A stretch of DNA of 64,000 nt from Halovenus salina (GTDB lineage: Archaea; Halobacteriota; Halobacteria; Halobacteriales; Haloarculaceae). The notes under the pieces are model-generated. The model had not been told where the DNA came from, ran no database searches, and worked only from the letters and a program-made list of their open reading frames with translations. The number at the start of each line of letters is the position of its first letter. Position 1 is the stretch's first letter. The stretch covers positions 2,914,001 to 2,978,000 of the forward strand of contig NZ_CP112972.1 of the NCBI RefSeq assembly GCF_026410925.1, read 5' to 3'. Positions 15,724 to 24,414 of this stretch are shown one piece after another. The position numbers were made by a program, and so were the translations under genes.

Positions 15724-16829
15724 CAGTCTCCAAGCGGTATCGACAGCTCTCTGTCGCGTTCCTCGACAGTCGTGTCGTACGGCTCAGAGCGTTCGGTGAG
15801 CGTCTCACGAACCCACGCCGCGGCGTCGCCGTCTGCAACGGTCGCTCTCTCGTCTGTGATTCGTATCGGCAGCACCCGGAGTTCGGAGAGTTGGCCGTCG
15901 GCGACGACCACCTCGAACAGCGCGCTCCGTTTGTTGTGGACGCCTTCTCTGTCGACGTAGCTGACGTAATCGTCGACGAAATCCCCCGCGTCGTAGATAA
16001 TTGGCCGCCCTTGATACACCTCGACCCCCTGGAGGACGTGTGCGCTGTGGCCGTGGACGACATCGACACCCTGGTCGACGAGCCAGCGGGCGAACTCCTC
16101 GTGTATCGGATTGGGCACGGTCTCCCAGTTCGGCCCCCAGTGCAGCGAGGCGACGACGAGGTCGGGGTCGTGTCGCTGCGCTCGGGTGAGGGCGTCGTCG
16201 ACGAGTGCCCGGGTTGCGGCGTTTGCGACATGAAGGGTGCCGAAGGCCGTCCCTGGCGTGTTTGCGGCCGCCGCGAACTCTTCGGCCTGGTCGGTGAGCG
16301 CGAACGCGGCGACGGTCAGCCCGCCGGCCTCGAACACTGCGGGCTCTATCGCAGCCTTCTGGTCCGGTCCCGCGCCGGCGTGCGCGATACCTGCCTCGTC
16401 GAGATGTGTCTGAGTGTCTGACAGCCCCGTCTCGCCGAAATCTAGGATGTGGTTGTTCGCAAGCGAGGCAAACGAGACGCCGGCCTCGCGCAAGGCGGGA
16501 ACGGCAAACGTCGGGTCGGCTCGGAAGTAGTACACCTTATCAGGCCAGCGCTCGCCGCCTGTCGAGACACAACACTCCAGGTTGACGACGAGGCCGTCGA
16601 GTGACTGGAGCCGCGACAGCGTCGACCCCCAGACGGCCGTCGGCTCCTCGCCGACCCACTGCTCGTTGACGCTCCGTCCGAGCATCACATCTCCCGTAAA
16701 CCCAAGGCGAGCGTCGACGCCCCGGGCGTCGAGACAGCCCCGGTCGTGGCTGTCGTCGCCGGGGAAACCAGCCACACAGCCCGCGAGCCCGGCGAGTCCT
16801 GTGGTCAGGAGTTTCCGACGCGTCCTCAT
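15720..16829 (-). CDS. CapA-family (PGA_cap) metallophosphoesterase-like lipoprotein
   Basis: A 369-residue protein with an N-terminal Tat/lipobox signal (RTRRKLLTTGLAGLAGC). It is followed by a CapA/PgsA-type domain: LGFTGDVMLGRSV near 41, VNLECCV, LANNHILDFG, ASLHWG and GHSAHVLQG. These carry the Asp, Asn and His residues of a metallophosphatase-like site. Bacterial CapA acts in poly-gamma-glutamate export; the haloarchaeal role is unknown. Its stop overlaps that of the convergent transporter gene by 4 bp. Confidence 0.88.
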   Translation of the reverse strand: MRTRRKLLTTGLAGLAGCVAGFPGDDSHDRGCLDARGVDARLGFTGDVMLGRSVNEQWVGEEPTAVWGSTLSRLQSLDGLVVNLECCVSTGGERWPDKVYYFRADPTFAVPALREAGVSFASLANNHILDFGETGLSDTQTHLDEAGIAHAGAGPDQKAAIEPAVFEAGGLTVAAFALTDQAEEFAAAANTPGTAFGTLHVANAATRALVDDALTRAQRHDPDLVVASLHWGPNWETVPNPIHEEFARWLVDQGVDVVHGHSAHVLQGVEVYQGRPIIYDAGDFVDDYVSYVDREGVHNKRSALFEVVVADGQLSELRVLPIRITDERATVADGDAAAWVRETLTERSEPYDTTVEERDRELSIPLGDC

Positions 16830-16954
16830 TACTCTGGACTGTCGGCAGGTAATCGCTTTAGTCCTGCGGAGACCACTGCCGGGCAGTCCCTCCTTGTTGA
16901 TACAGTGGCGACCCGGCCGTACGAACCACCAGTCCGTTCAGGCCGAGCGTCCGG

Positions 16955-16962
16955 TATATATT
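16955..16962 (+). promoter_or_regulatory. TATA box of the small zinc-finger gene
   Basis: TATATATT lies 29-36 bp upstream of the ATG at 16991, a spacing that fits a short-leader or leaderless transcript. Confidence 0.5.
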
Positions 16963-16990
16963 CGCGCAGCGTTTACGTGAAGAGACAGCC

Positions 16991-17197
16991 ATGTCGCAGA
17001 TACCAGAGGATGCGCCCGAACGCTGTCCTGTCTGTGAGACTGTCTACGAGTCCATTTCAGAACACGACGAAGGACTGATGGTTGGACTCAACGACAACGA
17101 GCGGTACCGGCGGGTTTGCTTCGAGCCACATGAGACCGACGACGAGGCATGGATTCGATTCTATCACCACACCCACGAACAGGCCGCGTCGAACTGA
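16991..17197 (+). CDS. Small putative zinc-binding protein
   Basis: A 68-residue acidic protein. C12-P-V-C15 near the N-terminus and C43-F-E-P-H47 in the middle could form one zinc site. The last third is aromatic and His-rich (FYHHTHEQ). It looks like one of the many small haloarchaeal zinc-finger proteins of unknown function. A TATA box at the proper distance supports expression. No partner gene; the next gene has its own promoter. Confidence 0.65.
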   Translation: MSQIPEDAPERCPVCETVYESISEHDEGLMVGLNDNERYRRVCFEPHETDDEAWIRFYHHTHEQAASN

Positions 17198-17302
17198 ACG
17201 GACACTGCCTCTGCGCTCGGCAGGATGTTTGGGTCTGTGTTCCCGATGTCTGTCGATACAAGAGGCGACCGGCCGCTGTTTCACCGCAGGGAACGACCCC
17301 TG

Positions 17303-17310
17303 TATTTTAT
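17303..17310 (+). promoter_or_regulatory. TATA box of the AI-2E-type permease gene
   Basis: TATTTTAT ends 26 bp before ATG 17336. This argues that the real start is 17336 (MNTTRAL) and not an earlier in-frame codon. Confidence 0.55.
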
Positions 17311-17335
17311 CCCGGAGACGCGAACACTTGGGGAC

Positions 17336-18481
17336 ATGAATACGACACGGGCCCTCGTCCTCCTGCTCACAGCGGGGTTGCTCGTACTCGCTTTCTTGCT
17401 CGTCCAACCGTTCCTCCAGTTTTTCCTGCTTGCGGTGTTGTTGGCCTATCCCTTACGGCCCGTGCAGGAACGCTTCGAGGGGACGTTCGGCAAACAGCTT
17501 ACCGCGGCCGGTATCGTCATCTCGGTCACCGTTGCGATTGTGTTGCCGATTCTGTACCTCTTACAGCTGGTCCTGAGCGAGGCCCGAGGGCTGCTCAAAC
17601 AGATTCGAAGCGGCGAGGTCACGTTCACTGTCGTCGAAACCTGGATACGCGACACGACTGGAGCCGACATCGACCTGCTCGAGTCCGTGATGAGTGGGGT
17701 CCGTGGAACGGGGTTTGGGACGGTCGACGGTGCGCTCGGCCTGTTCCGCACCGTGACGAACCTCCTCATCGGGCTGGCGCTGACGATGTTCTTGCTCTAT
17801 TACTTCCTCAAAGACGGCGGCCGATTCTATCGCTGGCTCGATGCGACAACTCCCTTCCCCGACCATATCCAGCGCCAACTCCGCAAGGAGTTCGACGATG
17901 TGATGTGGGCGGTCCTCGTCAGCCACGTATTTATTGCGGTCATTCAGGGAATCGTTGCCGGCCTCGGGCTCATCGTCCTCGGCGTGCCAAATGCCGTGTT
18001 CTGGACGGCGGTGATGATACTGCTTGCCGTCCTCCCCATTATCGGGTCATTTCTCATCTGGGGGCCTGCCTCATTCTATCTCGTCAGTATCGACCAGCCA
18101 GTCGCAGGCGCGGCCCTGTTCATCTACGGAGCCATCGTCGTCAGCCTCAGCGATGACTTCCTCCGTCCGCTGATTATCGACAGGTACACCGAGACGAGAC
18201 TTAACCCCAGTGCCGTCATCCTGGGGGTCGTCGGCGGCGTCTATCTCATGGGCTTTATTGGCATCTTCTTCGGCCCGGTGATTATCGGGTCGCTCCGGGC
18301 GGTGCTTGACGTCTACCGTCGGGAGTACGTCGAGAATGGCTCTGGCGAAGGCGATACCGACACAGCGTCGGATGAGCCGGAAACTGCTGAAGACACCCCG
18401 CCGCAAACTGCTGATGCAGACGGCCCCAACGACGACAACCCCGACGAACAGCACGACGAGGAGCCAGAACACAACGAATAG
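17336..18481 (+). CDS. AI-2E family (PerM-type) membrane transporter
   Basis: A 381-residue protein with about eight TM segments in the AI-2E exporter/PerM arrangement. Two TMs are at the N-terminus, then an amphipathic middle segment (~70-150), paired TMs near 135-160, 205-275 (VFIAVIQGIVAGLGLIVLGV, AVMILLAVLPIIG) and 280-330. The family motif DDFLRPLIID is near 278, and GPVIIGSLRAVLDVY near the last TM. A long acidic, Pro/Asp-rich cytoplasmic tail follows. Some members move AI-2 and others act as Na+/H+ antiporters; the haloarchaeal substrate is unknown. Confidence 0.88.
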   Translation: MNTTRALVLLLTAGLLVLAFLLVQPFLQFFLLAVLLAYPLRPVQERFEGTFGKQLTAAGIVISVTVAIVLPILYLLQLVLSEARGLLKQIRSGEVTFTVVETWIRDTTGADIDLLESVMSGVRGTGFGTVDGALGLFRTVTNLLIGLALTMFLLYYFLKDGGRFYRWLDATTPFPDHIQRQLRKEFDDVMWAVLVSHVFIAVIQGIVAGLGLIVLGVPNAVFWTAVMILLAVLPIIGSFLIWGPASFYLVSIDQPVAGAALFIYGAIVVSLSDDFLRPLIIDRYTETRLNPSAVILGVVGGVYLMGFIGIFFGPVIIGSLRAVLDVYRREYVENGSGEGDTDTASDEPETAEDTPPQTADADGPNDDNPDEQHDEEPEHNE

Positions 18482-18599
18482 CTTGATATGTCTGAATAGA
18501 AACCAGACGGGACTACCTTTGAGCTGGCACTCGACCGGAGCCAAATATAATTTCTGGATACAAAAATTGAAATAAGATGTGCCTTACCCTCCAGGCAGA

Positions 18600-19157
18600 A
18601 TGTATAATATCGAACCAGAAATATTAGTCTCCGTGGCTGAACCAAAGGTATCAGGTAAGTTTGTACAGGGGTTCGCGAACAGCGCCGGCGAAGTTTCGCC
18701 GGTGTTTGAGCGGAAACTTCGGAAGTATCTACAAGAACACGGCATTGAGGAGATTGATTCGGACAGCTGGTATAATTTTGACCAGTTTTGGAGGTCGACC
18801 AACGATGTCGAGGACGCGGTCGGAGAGATGACCTCTGTTGTCGGTGGCCGGACGATGGTAGCGTTGATTGAACCGCTGGATGGCAGTCAATCGCTGGCTG
18901 AAACAATGGAGATTGCCGACGAGGCTAACCGCAACGCCTATCGGAACTTCTCTGTTGAATCTGCCGGCCACTGGAGTTACGAAGAGACTGAGGACGGGTT
19001 CCGACTCGCAACAATCGGTGGGTGGCGACATCCGGCGAAGTTTACGAAAGGCATTATGGAAGGATTTGTCGAGAACTCGATAGATTACGAGATGGACAAT
19101 CTTGAACAGACGCGCCCACAATCGGACGAAGTGTACGCATTCTTTGTTCCAAAATAG
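18600..19157 (+). CDS. SPVF-family protein A (function unknown)
   Basis: A 185-residue soluble protein of a family I do not recognise; two more members are at 20003-20530 and 57008-57556. Shared features are SGKFV, then AGEVSPVF (SPVF at 33-36), a K-x-R helix, H-G-I, WY about 20 residues on, a VG...TM...GGR.M segment, and a C-terminal GGWRHPAKFTKG...EGFVE module. There is no signal peptide, TM segment or clear catalytic triad. Base composition is AT-richer than neighbouring genes. It is followed in the same direction by a Bat-type regulator. GTG 18579 is an alternative start and would fit the TATA-like AAATATAAT at 18543 better. Confidence 0.7.
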   Translation: MYNIEPEILVSVAEPKVSGKFVQGFANSAGEVSPVFERKLRKYLQEHGIEEIDSDSWYNFDQFWRSTNDVEDAVGEMTSVVGGRTMVALIEPLDGSQSLAETMEIADEANRNAYRNFSVESAGHWSYEETEDGFRLATIGGWRHPAKFTKGIMEGFVENSIDYEMDNLEQTRPQSDEVYAFFVPK

Positions 19158-19319
19158 TATCACCATGGTAGTGACTCGCTATTTTTACACAGCGAGGCGG
19201 TCTCAGCGGCGACACCAGGATACTGCCACGTTTTCTAGAACTGCGTTGTCTAGCCAGAACCCAACGAAATCAGCATATCTCACAACAGGCTTATTGGGAA
19301 GTATTTACAACGCAAATAT

Positions 19320-19982
19320 GTGATTCAACCGACAGTCTCTCTCGACGGCCGAATCCTGGGACCAACACGGGAGGAATGGCCTGACAGACGAATTGAAATC
19401 GTCGACTGGGTGAACAACGCTCCGGACAAATTCGAGGTCCACATCGAAGTGGCTACCGACAGGCCGGAGACGTTTACAGACCTGCTTGACTGGGACGACA
19501 CGGTCTGTGACTACGAACACTTCGGCGCTGTTGCCGGAAGACACCGCTACATCGTCGAGTACACACCAACACTTCCAGACATCAGAGCACATAACAGCGT
19601 CGTCGATAACGGCGGCATTCCACATCGCTGTTACACCCTCGACGACGGGAGCTGGATGGTTGAGCTGAGCTTTACCGACCGACACTCGTTTGGTCTGTTT
19701 CGAGACCGGTGTGACGAAATCGGACTGCCAATCAGTCTCCAGCGCCTCCAGACCGTCCAGAACCCGGACCGAGGAGAGTATGGACTGACTGACAGACAGC
19801 AGACTGCGTTGAAAACGGCGCTCGATGCAGGCTACTTCGACTACCCACAGGAGGCGACACAGAAGGAAGTCGCCTCACAACTCAACATCTCGCGGCAGGC
19901 GGCATCGGAACTCCTGCACAAGGGGCTGTGGCAGGTACTCACCGAGACAGTTGGAGCATACGCCGACAGCGATTCCGAGTGA
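19320..19982 (+). CDS. Bat-type HTH (HTH_10) transcription regulator
   Basis: A 220-residue regulator. The N-terminal ~150 residues form the Bat-associated sensor-like domain (FEVHIEV, a histidine/aspartate-rich middle, VELSFTDRHSFGLF). The C-terminal HTH_10 domain has LTDRQQTALKTALDAGYFDYP followed by the recognition region QKEVASQLNISRQAASELLHKGLWQVL. It starts at GTG 19320, since the overlapping ATG 19318 is out of frame and hits a stop. It lies between SPVF proteins A and B and is the obvious candidate to regulate them; A, HTH and B are spaced 162 and 20 bp apart. Confidence 0.85.
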   Translation: MIQPTVSLDGRILGPTREEWPDRRIEIVDWVNNAPDKFEVHIEVATDRPETFTDLLDWDDTVCDYEHFGAVAGRHRYIVEYTPTLPDIRAHNSVVDNGGIPHRCYTLDDGSWMVELSFTDRHSFGLFRDRCDEIGLPISLQRLQTVQNPDRGEYGLTDRQQTALKTALDAGYFDYPQEATQKEVASQLNISRQAASELLHKGLWQVLTETVGAYADSDSE

Positions 19983-20002
19983 GCATCGCTTGTCGGCGGT
20001 GG

Positions 20003-20530
20003 TTACCAGTGTAGCTCGAAGGCGTGAACCTCGTTCGGGTTCGGCTCTGTCTCCTCGATTTCGACGTGTGTTGCGTTGCTCGTCTGTATGACCACCTCTT
20101 TCGACGCTCCTCGAAGCAGCGTCTCTGGGTGTCTGTATCCGCCGGTGGTCGAAATCCGGTAGGTCGTTGCATCGACCTGTTCGTACTCCACACGGCCATC
20201 CGATTCGTAGTCCCAGTTTTTGTGTGTTCTTTTGTGCTGCTCGGCGAACGTCGCCATCCCATCGTCGATTTCGTCTTTCTCCATGATTGGCTTGTTGACC
20301 CGAACCATCTCGCGGCCGGCCTGCTGGACAGACATGTCGCCGACTTCCTCGACGAACGCAAACAGCGCGTCCAAGTAGTTTTCTGCGTCGTACCACTCGT
20401 CTTCTGCTGGGTCTGTGATGCCGTGGTCGGCGAATATCTCGCGTGCTTTGCTCGCGAACACCGGCGACACCTCTCCGGTGCTCTCGATGAACGCCAGTAC
20501 GTTTGTCCCCGTGACTTTTGACGATGACAT
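20003..20530 (-). CDS. SPVF-family protein B (function unknown)
   Basis: A 175-residue acidic protein, paralogous to the proteins at 18600 and 57008. It has IESTGEVSPVF (SPVF 22-25), KAREIFADHGI, WYDAENYL, a VGDMSVQQAGREMV segment and the C-terminal TGGYRHPETLLRGASKEVV module. It starts at ATG 20528-20530, which leaves the conserved block near the N-terminus; longer in-frame starts only add Arg/Ser-rich sequence. It is convergent with the Bat-type regulator, 20 bp apart. No membrane segment or known domain. A 14-bp palindrome sits 39-52 bp upstream. Confidence 0.72.
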   Translation of the reverse strand: MSSSKVTGTNVLAFIESTGEVSPVFASKAREIFADHGITDPAEDEWYDAENYLDALFAFVEEVGDMSVQQAGREMVRVNKPIMEKDEIDDGMATFAEQHKRTHKNWDYESDGRVEYEQVDATTYRISTTGGYRHPETLLRGASKEVVIQTSNATHVEIEETEPNPNEVHAFELHW

Positions 20531-20568
20531 ACAGATTATTGTTGGAGAGATGGCACAATCAGCGATTT

Positions 20569-20582
20569 CCTGCATATGCAGG
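20569..20582. promoter_or_regulatory. 14-bp perfect palindrome upstream of SPVF gene B
   Basis: CCTGCATATGCAGG lies 39-52 bp upstream of the start of protein B and about 190 bp upstream of the transglutaminase-like gene. The position is suitable for an activator or repressor at the B promoter. The role is inferred only from symmetry and place. Confidence 0.45.
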
Positions 20583-20771
20583 GTTGGGCGGTCACTGGAC
20601 ACACAGCGCTCCGACTCGGCTTTCTCTTGGCGGCACGGTTTCGACAGAGCGGTTCCCGGATACGCGGCAGCTTGACCGTCAGAGCCGATATCTTTAGGGA
20701 AAGCGGGAAAGACAGTCAGCAATATCGCCGATAGCGTTCGTCCATTGGCAATCCAACCCACGAACTACACT

Positions 20772-21737
20772 ATGACGACCAAAGGCCTCGGACATCTGCA
20801 CGGCATGACGGGTGAGACATACCCGCCAGAGGAGAAGGGCCACTACCGGCGCAGATTCGAGTGGCAGACACTCGGCAACGAGTGGCGACTGACGCTGACG
20901 ATTCCCAAATCGCTCATCCAGTACTACGACGCCCGTGCACGGAACACGCGGGACCGGGGTCCCTTCGTCGTCGACCCCTACCACGAGGAGGAAATTGCGT
21001 TCATCGCCGACGAAATCGAACGCCTCAGCGACGCCGAGGGGTATTCTAAACGGGAGATGATCGAGATGGCGACGGCGTTCGTCCAGCAGTTGCCCTACAC
21101 GAAAAACGACGTGACCGCGGGCATGACCCAGTACACACAGTATCCGCTCCAGACGCTGGCCGACCGCGGCGGCGACTGCGAGGGGGCGAGTATCCTGCTG
21201 GCAGCGATTCTCCGAGAGATGGACTACGGCTGTGTGTTGCTCGGGCTATTCGACGCCGGACACATGGCACTCGGCGTTAAAGGCGCAAGCGACCTCCCCG
21301 GCACGTATTACGAGTACGGCGGGAACCGCTACTACTACTTGGAGACGACCGACCCGAGTTGGGATCTCGGCGAGGTTCCTCCGTCGGTACAGGACACCAC
21401 CGCCGAGGTCCAACCGGTCGTCCCGCGACCGACGCTGGTGTACGGCTGGGGTACCAGCGTCGAGACAGGCGGCGAGGTCACCGTCAGCGCCGCAATCAGA
21501 AACGTCGGGGATGCCCGCGCTGAGGACCTCTCGTTCTATGCCGCGCTGGAGGACGAGGGGGAACGCGTCTACGCGGACGGAGAGGCGGACCTCGACTCGC
21601 TCGATGCCGACACGGGAACGACCGCGACGGTCACGTTACATCCCCCAGAAGCGAAACGGCTTCGTCTGTCCACGGCAGTTCTCCTTGACGACGACATCCA
21701 CGATTTCGACCGGAGCGAGTGGCGTCGTCCGGTCTGA
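20772..21737 (+). CDS. Transglutaminase-like (papain-fold) protein
   Basis: A 321-residue cytosolic protein. The central region carries a transglutaminase-like triad: Cys in GGDCEGAS (~135), His in DAGHMAL (~162) and Asp in TDPSWDLG (~193). The N-terminal part has FEWQTLGNEWRLTLTIPKSL and a helical QLPYTKNDVT segment typical of such proteins. The C-terminal third (~225-310) is a beta-sandwich-like domain (GGEVTVSAAIRNVGDARAEDL) related to CARDB. It could be a protease or amidase. It starts at ATG 20772; TTG 20745 in frame is less likely. Confidence 0.82.
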   Translation: MTTKGLGHLHGMTGETYPPEEKGHYRRRFEWQTLGNEWRLTLTIPKSLIQYYDARARNTRDRGPFVVDPYHEEEIAFIADEIERLSDAEGYSKREMIEMATAFVQQLPYTKNDVTAGMTQYTQYPLQTLADRGGDCEGASILLAAILREMDYGCVLLGLFDAGHMALGVKGASDLPGTYYEYGGNRYYYLETTDPSWDLGEVPPSVQDTTAEVQPVVPRPTLVYGWGTSVETGGEVTVSAAIRNVGDARAEDLSFYAALEDEGERVYADGEADLDSLDADTGTTATVTLHPPEAKRLRLSTAVLLDDDIHDFDRSEWRRPV

Positions 21738-21801
21738 CGGAGGCCCTCTACGTTCGCGTAGTGGCAGCTAGACGCTGGTGATCTGTGAGGAGTATAGAAA
21801 G

Positions 21802-21873
21802 AGCCTAGGCCGGAATTTGAATCCGGGGTCTCGTCCTTACCAAGGACGCGCTTTACCGCTAAGCTACCCAGGC
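21802..21873 (-). tRNA. tRNA-Thr(GGT)
   Basis: A complete 72-nt cloverleaf on the minus strand. The acceptor GCCTGGG pairs with CCTAGGC with one G-T pair; the D arm is GCTT/AAGC, the anticodon stem is CGTCC/GGACG with loop TTGGTAA (anticodon GGT), the T arm is CCGGA-TTCAAAT-TCCGG, and the discriminator is U. No intron and no encoded CCA. Confidence 0.93.
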
Positions 21874-21947
21874 ACGCATCAAACCGTTGCCGCGATTGGT
21901 GTTTGAACGTTTCGATTTGCCCCATGGTTTGGGGCTTGTTCACGCAA

Positions 21948-22598
21948 CTACTTGTCGTACTCCTCGGCCCCAGTTACCTCCGGACGGCCGGCCAGAGATT
22001 GAATCCGCTCGTCGACACCCTCCAGGGCGGTTTCCGGGCCGGCGAGAGGCGCGGAGCCAATCTCCTGGGCGAGACTCTCACCGTAGGCGGTCACCGATGG
22101 AGGGACCGTCTTGAGTGCCATATCGGCACCGGTGTTGACCGCGAGGGCGACGAAGTCCGCTTCGAGCGAGTACTCGCCGTCTGTCAGCTCGCCGTTCTGG
22201 TCGTAGGTCTGATAGCGGCCAAAGCGCCGGGCGGCCTCGACGGCCTCCTCTGAGACGCCCGTGTCCGCGAGGTAGTAGTAGCCACGCGAGACGAGAACGG
22301 CGGCGGCAAGCAGGTCGAGATAGTAGCTGTTGGCGTTATCGTCGTCCCAGCGTTCGCCTTGGAGTATCGAGCGAGTCAGGCGCAGCCCCTCGTAGGTGAG
22401 CTGGACGCCAGCGCCACGGAGTGCACACGCATCCATGTCCGCAGACGGTTCGAGCGTCCGGGCGACCCGAACCGTGAGAACGGCAGGGGTAAGCGGCCCA
22501 TCAGCGAGACGCGTCTGCAGACGGCTCTGGAACGCGGGCGGGTCGAGGTCCGTGATGGATTGTTCCAGCGTCTCCCTGACGACGGTGACTTCTGTCAC
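21948..22598 (-). CDS. Conserved haloarchaeal helical protein, function unknown
   Basis: A 216-residue, mostly helical protein: LRGAGVQLTYEGLRLTR, then NSYYLDLLAAAVLVSRGYYYLADTGV, and a C-terminal EEYDK. The helical layout loosely recalls polyprenyl-synthase-like folds, but the DDxxD motifs needed for catalysis are missing, so I do not name an activity. GTG 22598 is preferred over TTG 22616 in the same frame. It is divergent from an SRPBCC protein, with a shared AT-rich spot (CTAAAAAG) around 22621-22628. Confidence 0.55.
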   Translation of the reverse strand: MTEVTVVRETLEQSITDLDPPAFQSRLQTRLADGPLTPAVLTVRVARTLEPSADMDACALRGAGVQLTYEGLRLTRSILQGERWDDDNANSYYLDLLAAAVLVSRGYYYLADTGVSEEAVEAARRFGRYQTYDQNGELTDGEYSLEADFVALAVNTGADMALKTVPPSVTAYGESLAQEIGSAPLAGPETALEGVDERIQSLAGRPEVTGAEEYDK

Positions 22599-22686
22599 TA
22601 CCCCTACCTTGGTCAACGAGCTAAAAAGCCCTTTGAAAGTGCGTGTCGTTCACAACAGGAAAGTAGCCACGGCACACAGAACCCGT

Positions 22687-23214
22687 GTGCAGCGCCTGGA
22701 AATCAGTACCGATGTCCACCTCCCGCCTGGGGACGTCTACGAGTTCCTCCTCGATTTCCCCCGGTATGCCCGTTACTCGGAGTATCTCGACCGCGTCGAG
22801 CAGTACGGCGAGGGCGGCCCCGGCACCGAGTACGACCTGGTCTTCTCGTGGTGGAAGCTCTCCTATACCGCACGTTCGGAGGTGACCGATGTCGACCGGC
22901 CCCGGCGAATCGACTGGCGGACAGTCAAAGATATCGACGCTAGCGGCTACTGGCGCGTCGAGTCAGCTCCCGACCGGGCACCTGAGGGCGTCGAAACCGC
23001 CTCCGAGGTGTTCTTCGTCGTCGAACTCGATACCGACAGCGCCAGCCCGAGTGCAATCAGCATCCCCAGCTTCATCTCGTTCGACGGCGTCCTCAACCGT
23101 GTTATTCCGAAGATACAGGCCGAGGGTCGACGCGTCGTTGAGCGCGTCGTCGCCGATCTTGAAGGCGAGCAGCGAGACATCGAGTTACGGATTCACGAGA
23201 CACCATCGCTGTGA
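22687..23214 (+). CDS. SRPBCC (START/Bet v1-like) family protein
   Basis: A 175-residue protein with the SRPBCC start pattern, a first strand then LPPGDVYEFLLDFPRYARYSEYLDRVEQYG, followed by alternating strands and a long C-terminal amphipathic helix (RVIPKIQAEGRRVVERVVADLEG). The fold has a deep hydrophobic pocket for lipids or polyketide-like ligands, as in polyketide cyclases and CoQ10-binding proteins. The start is uncertain: GTG 22687 is chosen from its distance to the upstream AT-rich spot, while GTG 22639 is also open. A second SRPBCC gene follows 50 bp later. Confidence 0.75.
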   Translation: MQRLEISTDVHLPPGDVYEFLLDFPRYARYSEYLDRVEQYGEGGPGTEYDLVFSWWKLSYTARSEVTDVDRPRRIDWRTVKDIDASGYWRVESAPDRAPEGVETASEVFFVVELDTDSASPSAISIPSFISFDGVLNRVIPKIQAEGRRVVERVVADLEGEQRDIELRIHETPSL

Positions 23215-23264
23215 GAGCGCCGACAGAAACAAGGGTTAACTACCGGAGTTCCCAACGCAGGGGT

Positions 23265-23699
23265 ATGACTGTCGAGGTGGAGCGTTCGTTCGATGTCGAT
23301 GTGCCGATAGAGGTGGTGTGGGAGCTCCTTTCTGACGAGGAGATACGGGCAGAGACAATCGGTGTTGTCGAGTCCTACGACACACGCCCTGGGGGCCAAC
23401 ACAACGAGGTGGTCTGGAATCTCAGCCTTCCGATCCCGGTCATCAGTTCGACAGTGGCTGTCAAGACTCGGGATGTCGAGCGCCAGGCCCCGAACTACGT
23501 GAAATTCGCCGGCACCTCGAAGGTGATGACGGTGACCGGCGAACACGAACTCTCGGAAACAGAGACGGGCTGTCACGTCGTCAATCGGTTCATGGTCGAC
23601 GGCAAGGTGCCCGGTGTCGAGCGCTTTTTCGAGCGCAATATCGACACGGAGATGGACAACTTCCGGAAGGCAATTGTCGCGAGCGCAGAGGACGCGTAA
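23265..23699 (+). CDS. SRPBCC family protein, second copy
   Basis: A 144-residue protein with the same fold class as its upstream neighbour: MTVEVERSFDVDVPIEVVWELLSD, split by turns, strands around TSKVMTVTGEHEL, and a C-terminal helix FERNIDTEMDNFRKAIV. The two differ strongly in sequence, so they are probably not a recent tandem duplication. The ligand is unknown. The ATG at 23265 fits the domain boundary. It ends 3 bp before the crotonase gene, suggesting co-transcription. Confidence 0.78.
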   Translation: MTVEVERSFDVDVPIEVVWELLSDEEIRAETIGVVESYDTRPGGQHNEVVWNLSLPIPVISSTVAVKTRDVERQAPNYVKFAGTSKVMTVTGEHELSETETGCHVVNRFMVDGKVPGVERFFERNIDTEMDNFRKAIVASAEDA

Positions 23700-23702
23700 C
23701 CG

Positions 23703-24413
23703 ATGTCTGCGGGTGAGATGATACGGACCGAGACAGACGGACCACTTCGGGTGGTCACACTCGACCGGCCGGACCGACGGAACGCGCTCGACCCCGACGG
23801 ACTGGACGCGCTGTCGGCGGCCGTCGAGCAGGCGACCGAGCCCGTCGTCTACCTCCACGGCGCAGGCGAGGCGTTCTGTGCCGGGGCCGACCTGAGTGTT
23901 GTCTCGGAGCTAGATCGGGAGGAGGCCGTGGCTTTCGCCGAACACGGACAACAGGTCGCTCGCACGCTCGAAACCTACGATGGGGTCGTCGTCGCGGGCA
24001 TCGACGGGGCCGCACGCGGCGGTGGTGTCGAACTCGCCCTCGCCTGTGATATCCGCGTCGGAACACCGGAGGCGACCCTCTCCGAAAGCGGCGTCTCCCT
24101 CGGGCTGTTTGGTGCGTGGGGCGGCACCGCCAGACTGTCCCGAATCGTCGGCGAGACGGTCGCGATGGACATCTCGCTATCTGGGCGTGTCCTCTCGGGC
24201 ACAGAGGCTCGCGAGGTCGGACTGCTCAGCCGCGTCGTCGAGGAGCCGCGTGCCGTCGCGACCGAGATTGCGGCCAACGACGCTGGAGCGCTCCGTACGA
24301 TTAAACAACGCATCCGAGACGACGATTCCGTCGAGACACAAGAAACGCGCGCGGCAGCAGCCTTCGGCAACCTGATTGCGGACAGCAATCTCGAATCTGT
24401 TTCTGGCGAGTGA
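23703..24413 (+). CDS. Enoyl-CoA hydratase/isomerase family protein
   Basis: A 236-residue crotonase. The oxyanion-hole segments are LHGAGEAFCAGADLS (~53-67) and AARGGGVELALACDIRVG (~100-117). The later ESGVSLGLFGAWGGTARLSR carries the family's Glu region. The length is slightly below the ~260 average because the C-terminal trimerisation helices are short. It probably acts on an acyl-CoA in beta-oxidation or a related pathway; the exact substrate cannot be read. It follows the SRPBCC gene at 3 bp and is convergent with the next gene at 1 bp. Confidence 0.87.
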   Translation: MSAGEMIRTETDGPLRVVTLDRPDRRNALDPDGLDALSAAVEQATEPVVYLHGAGEAFCAGADLSVVSELDREEAVAFAEHGQQVARTLETYDGVVVAGIDGAARGGGVELALACDIRVGTPEATLSESGVSLGLFGAWGGTARLSRIVGETVAMDISLSGRVLSGTEAREVGLLSRVVEEPRAVATEIAANDAGALRTIKQRIRDDDSVETQETRAAAAFGNLIADSNLESVSGE

Positions 24414-24414
24414 G

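Noticed and set aside
21802-21873. tRNA-Thr as integration site of a mobile element
   Set aside because: No integrase and no direct copy of the tRNA 3' end in the flanking 20 kb that I could see.
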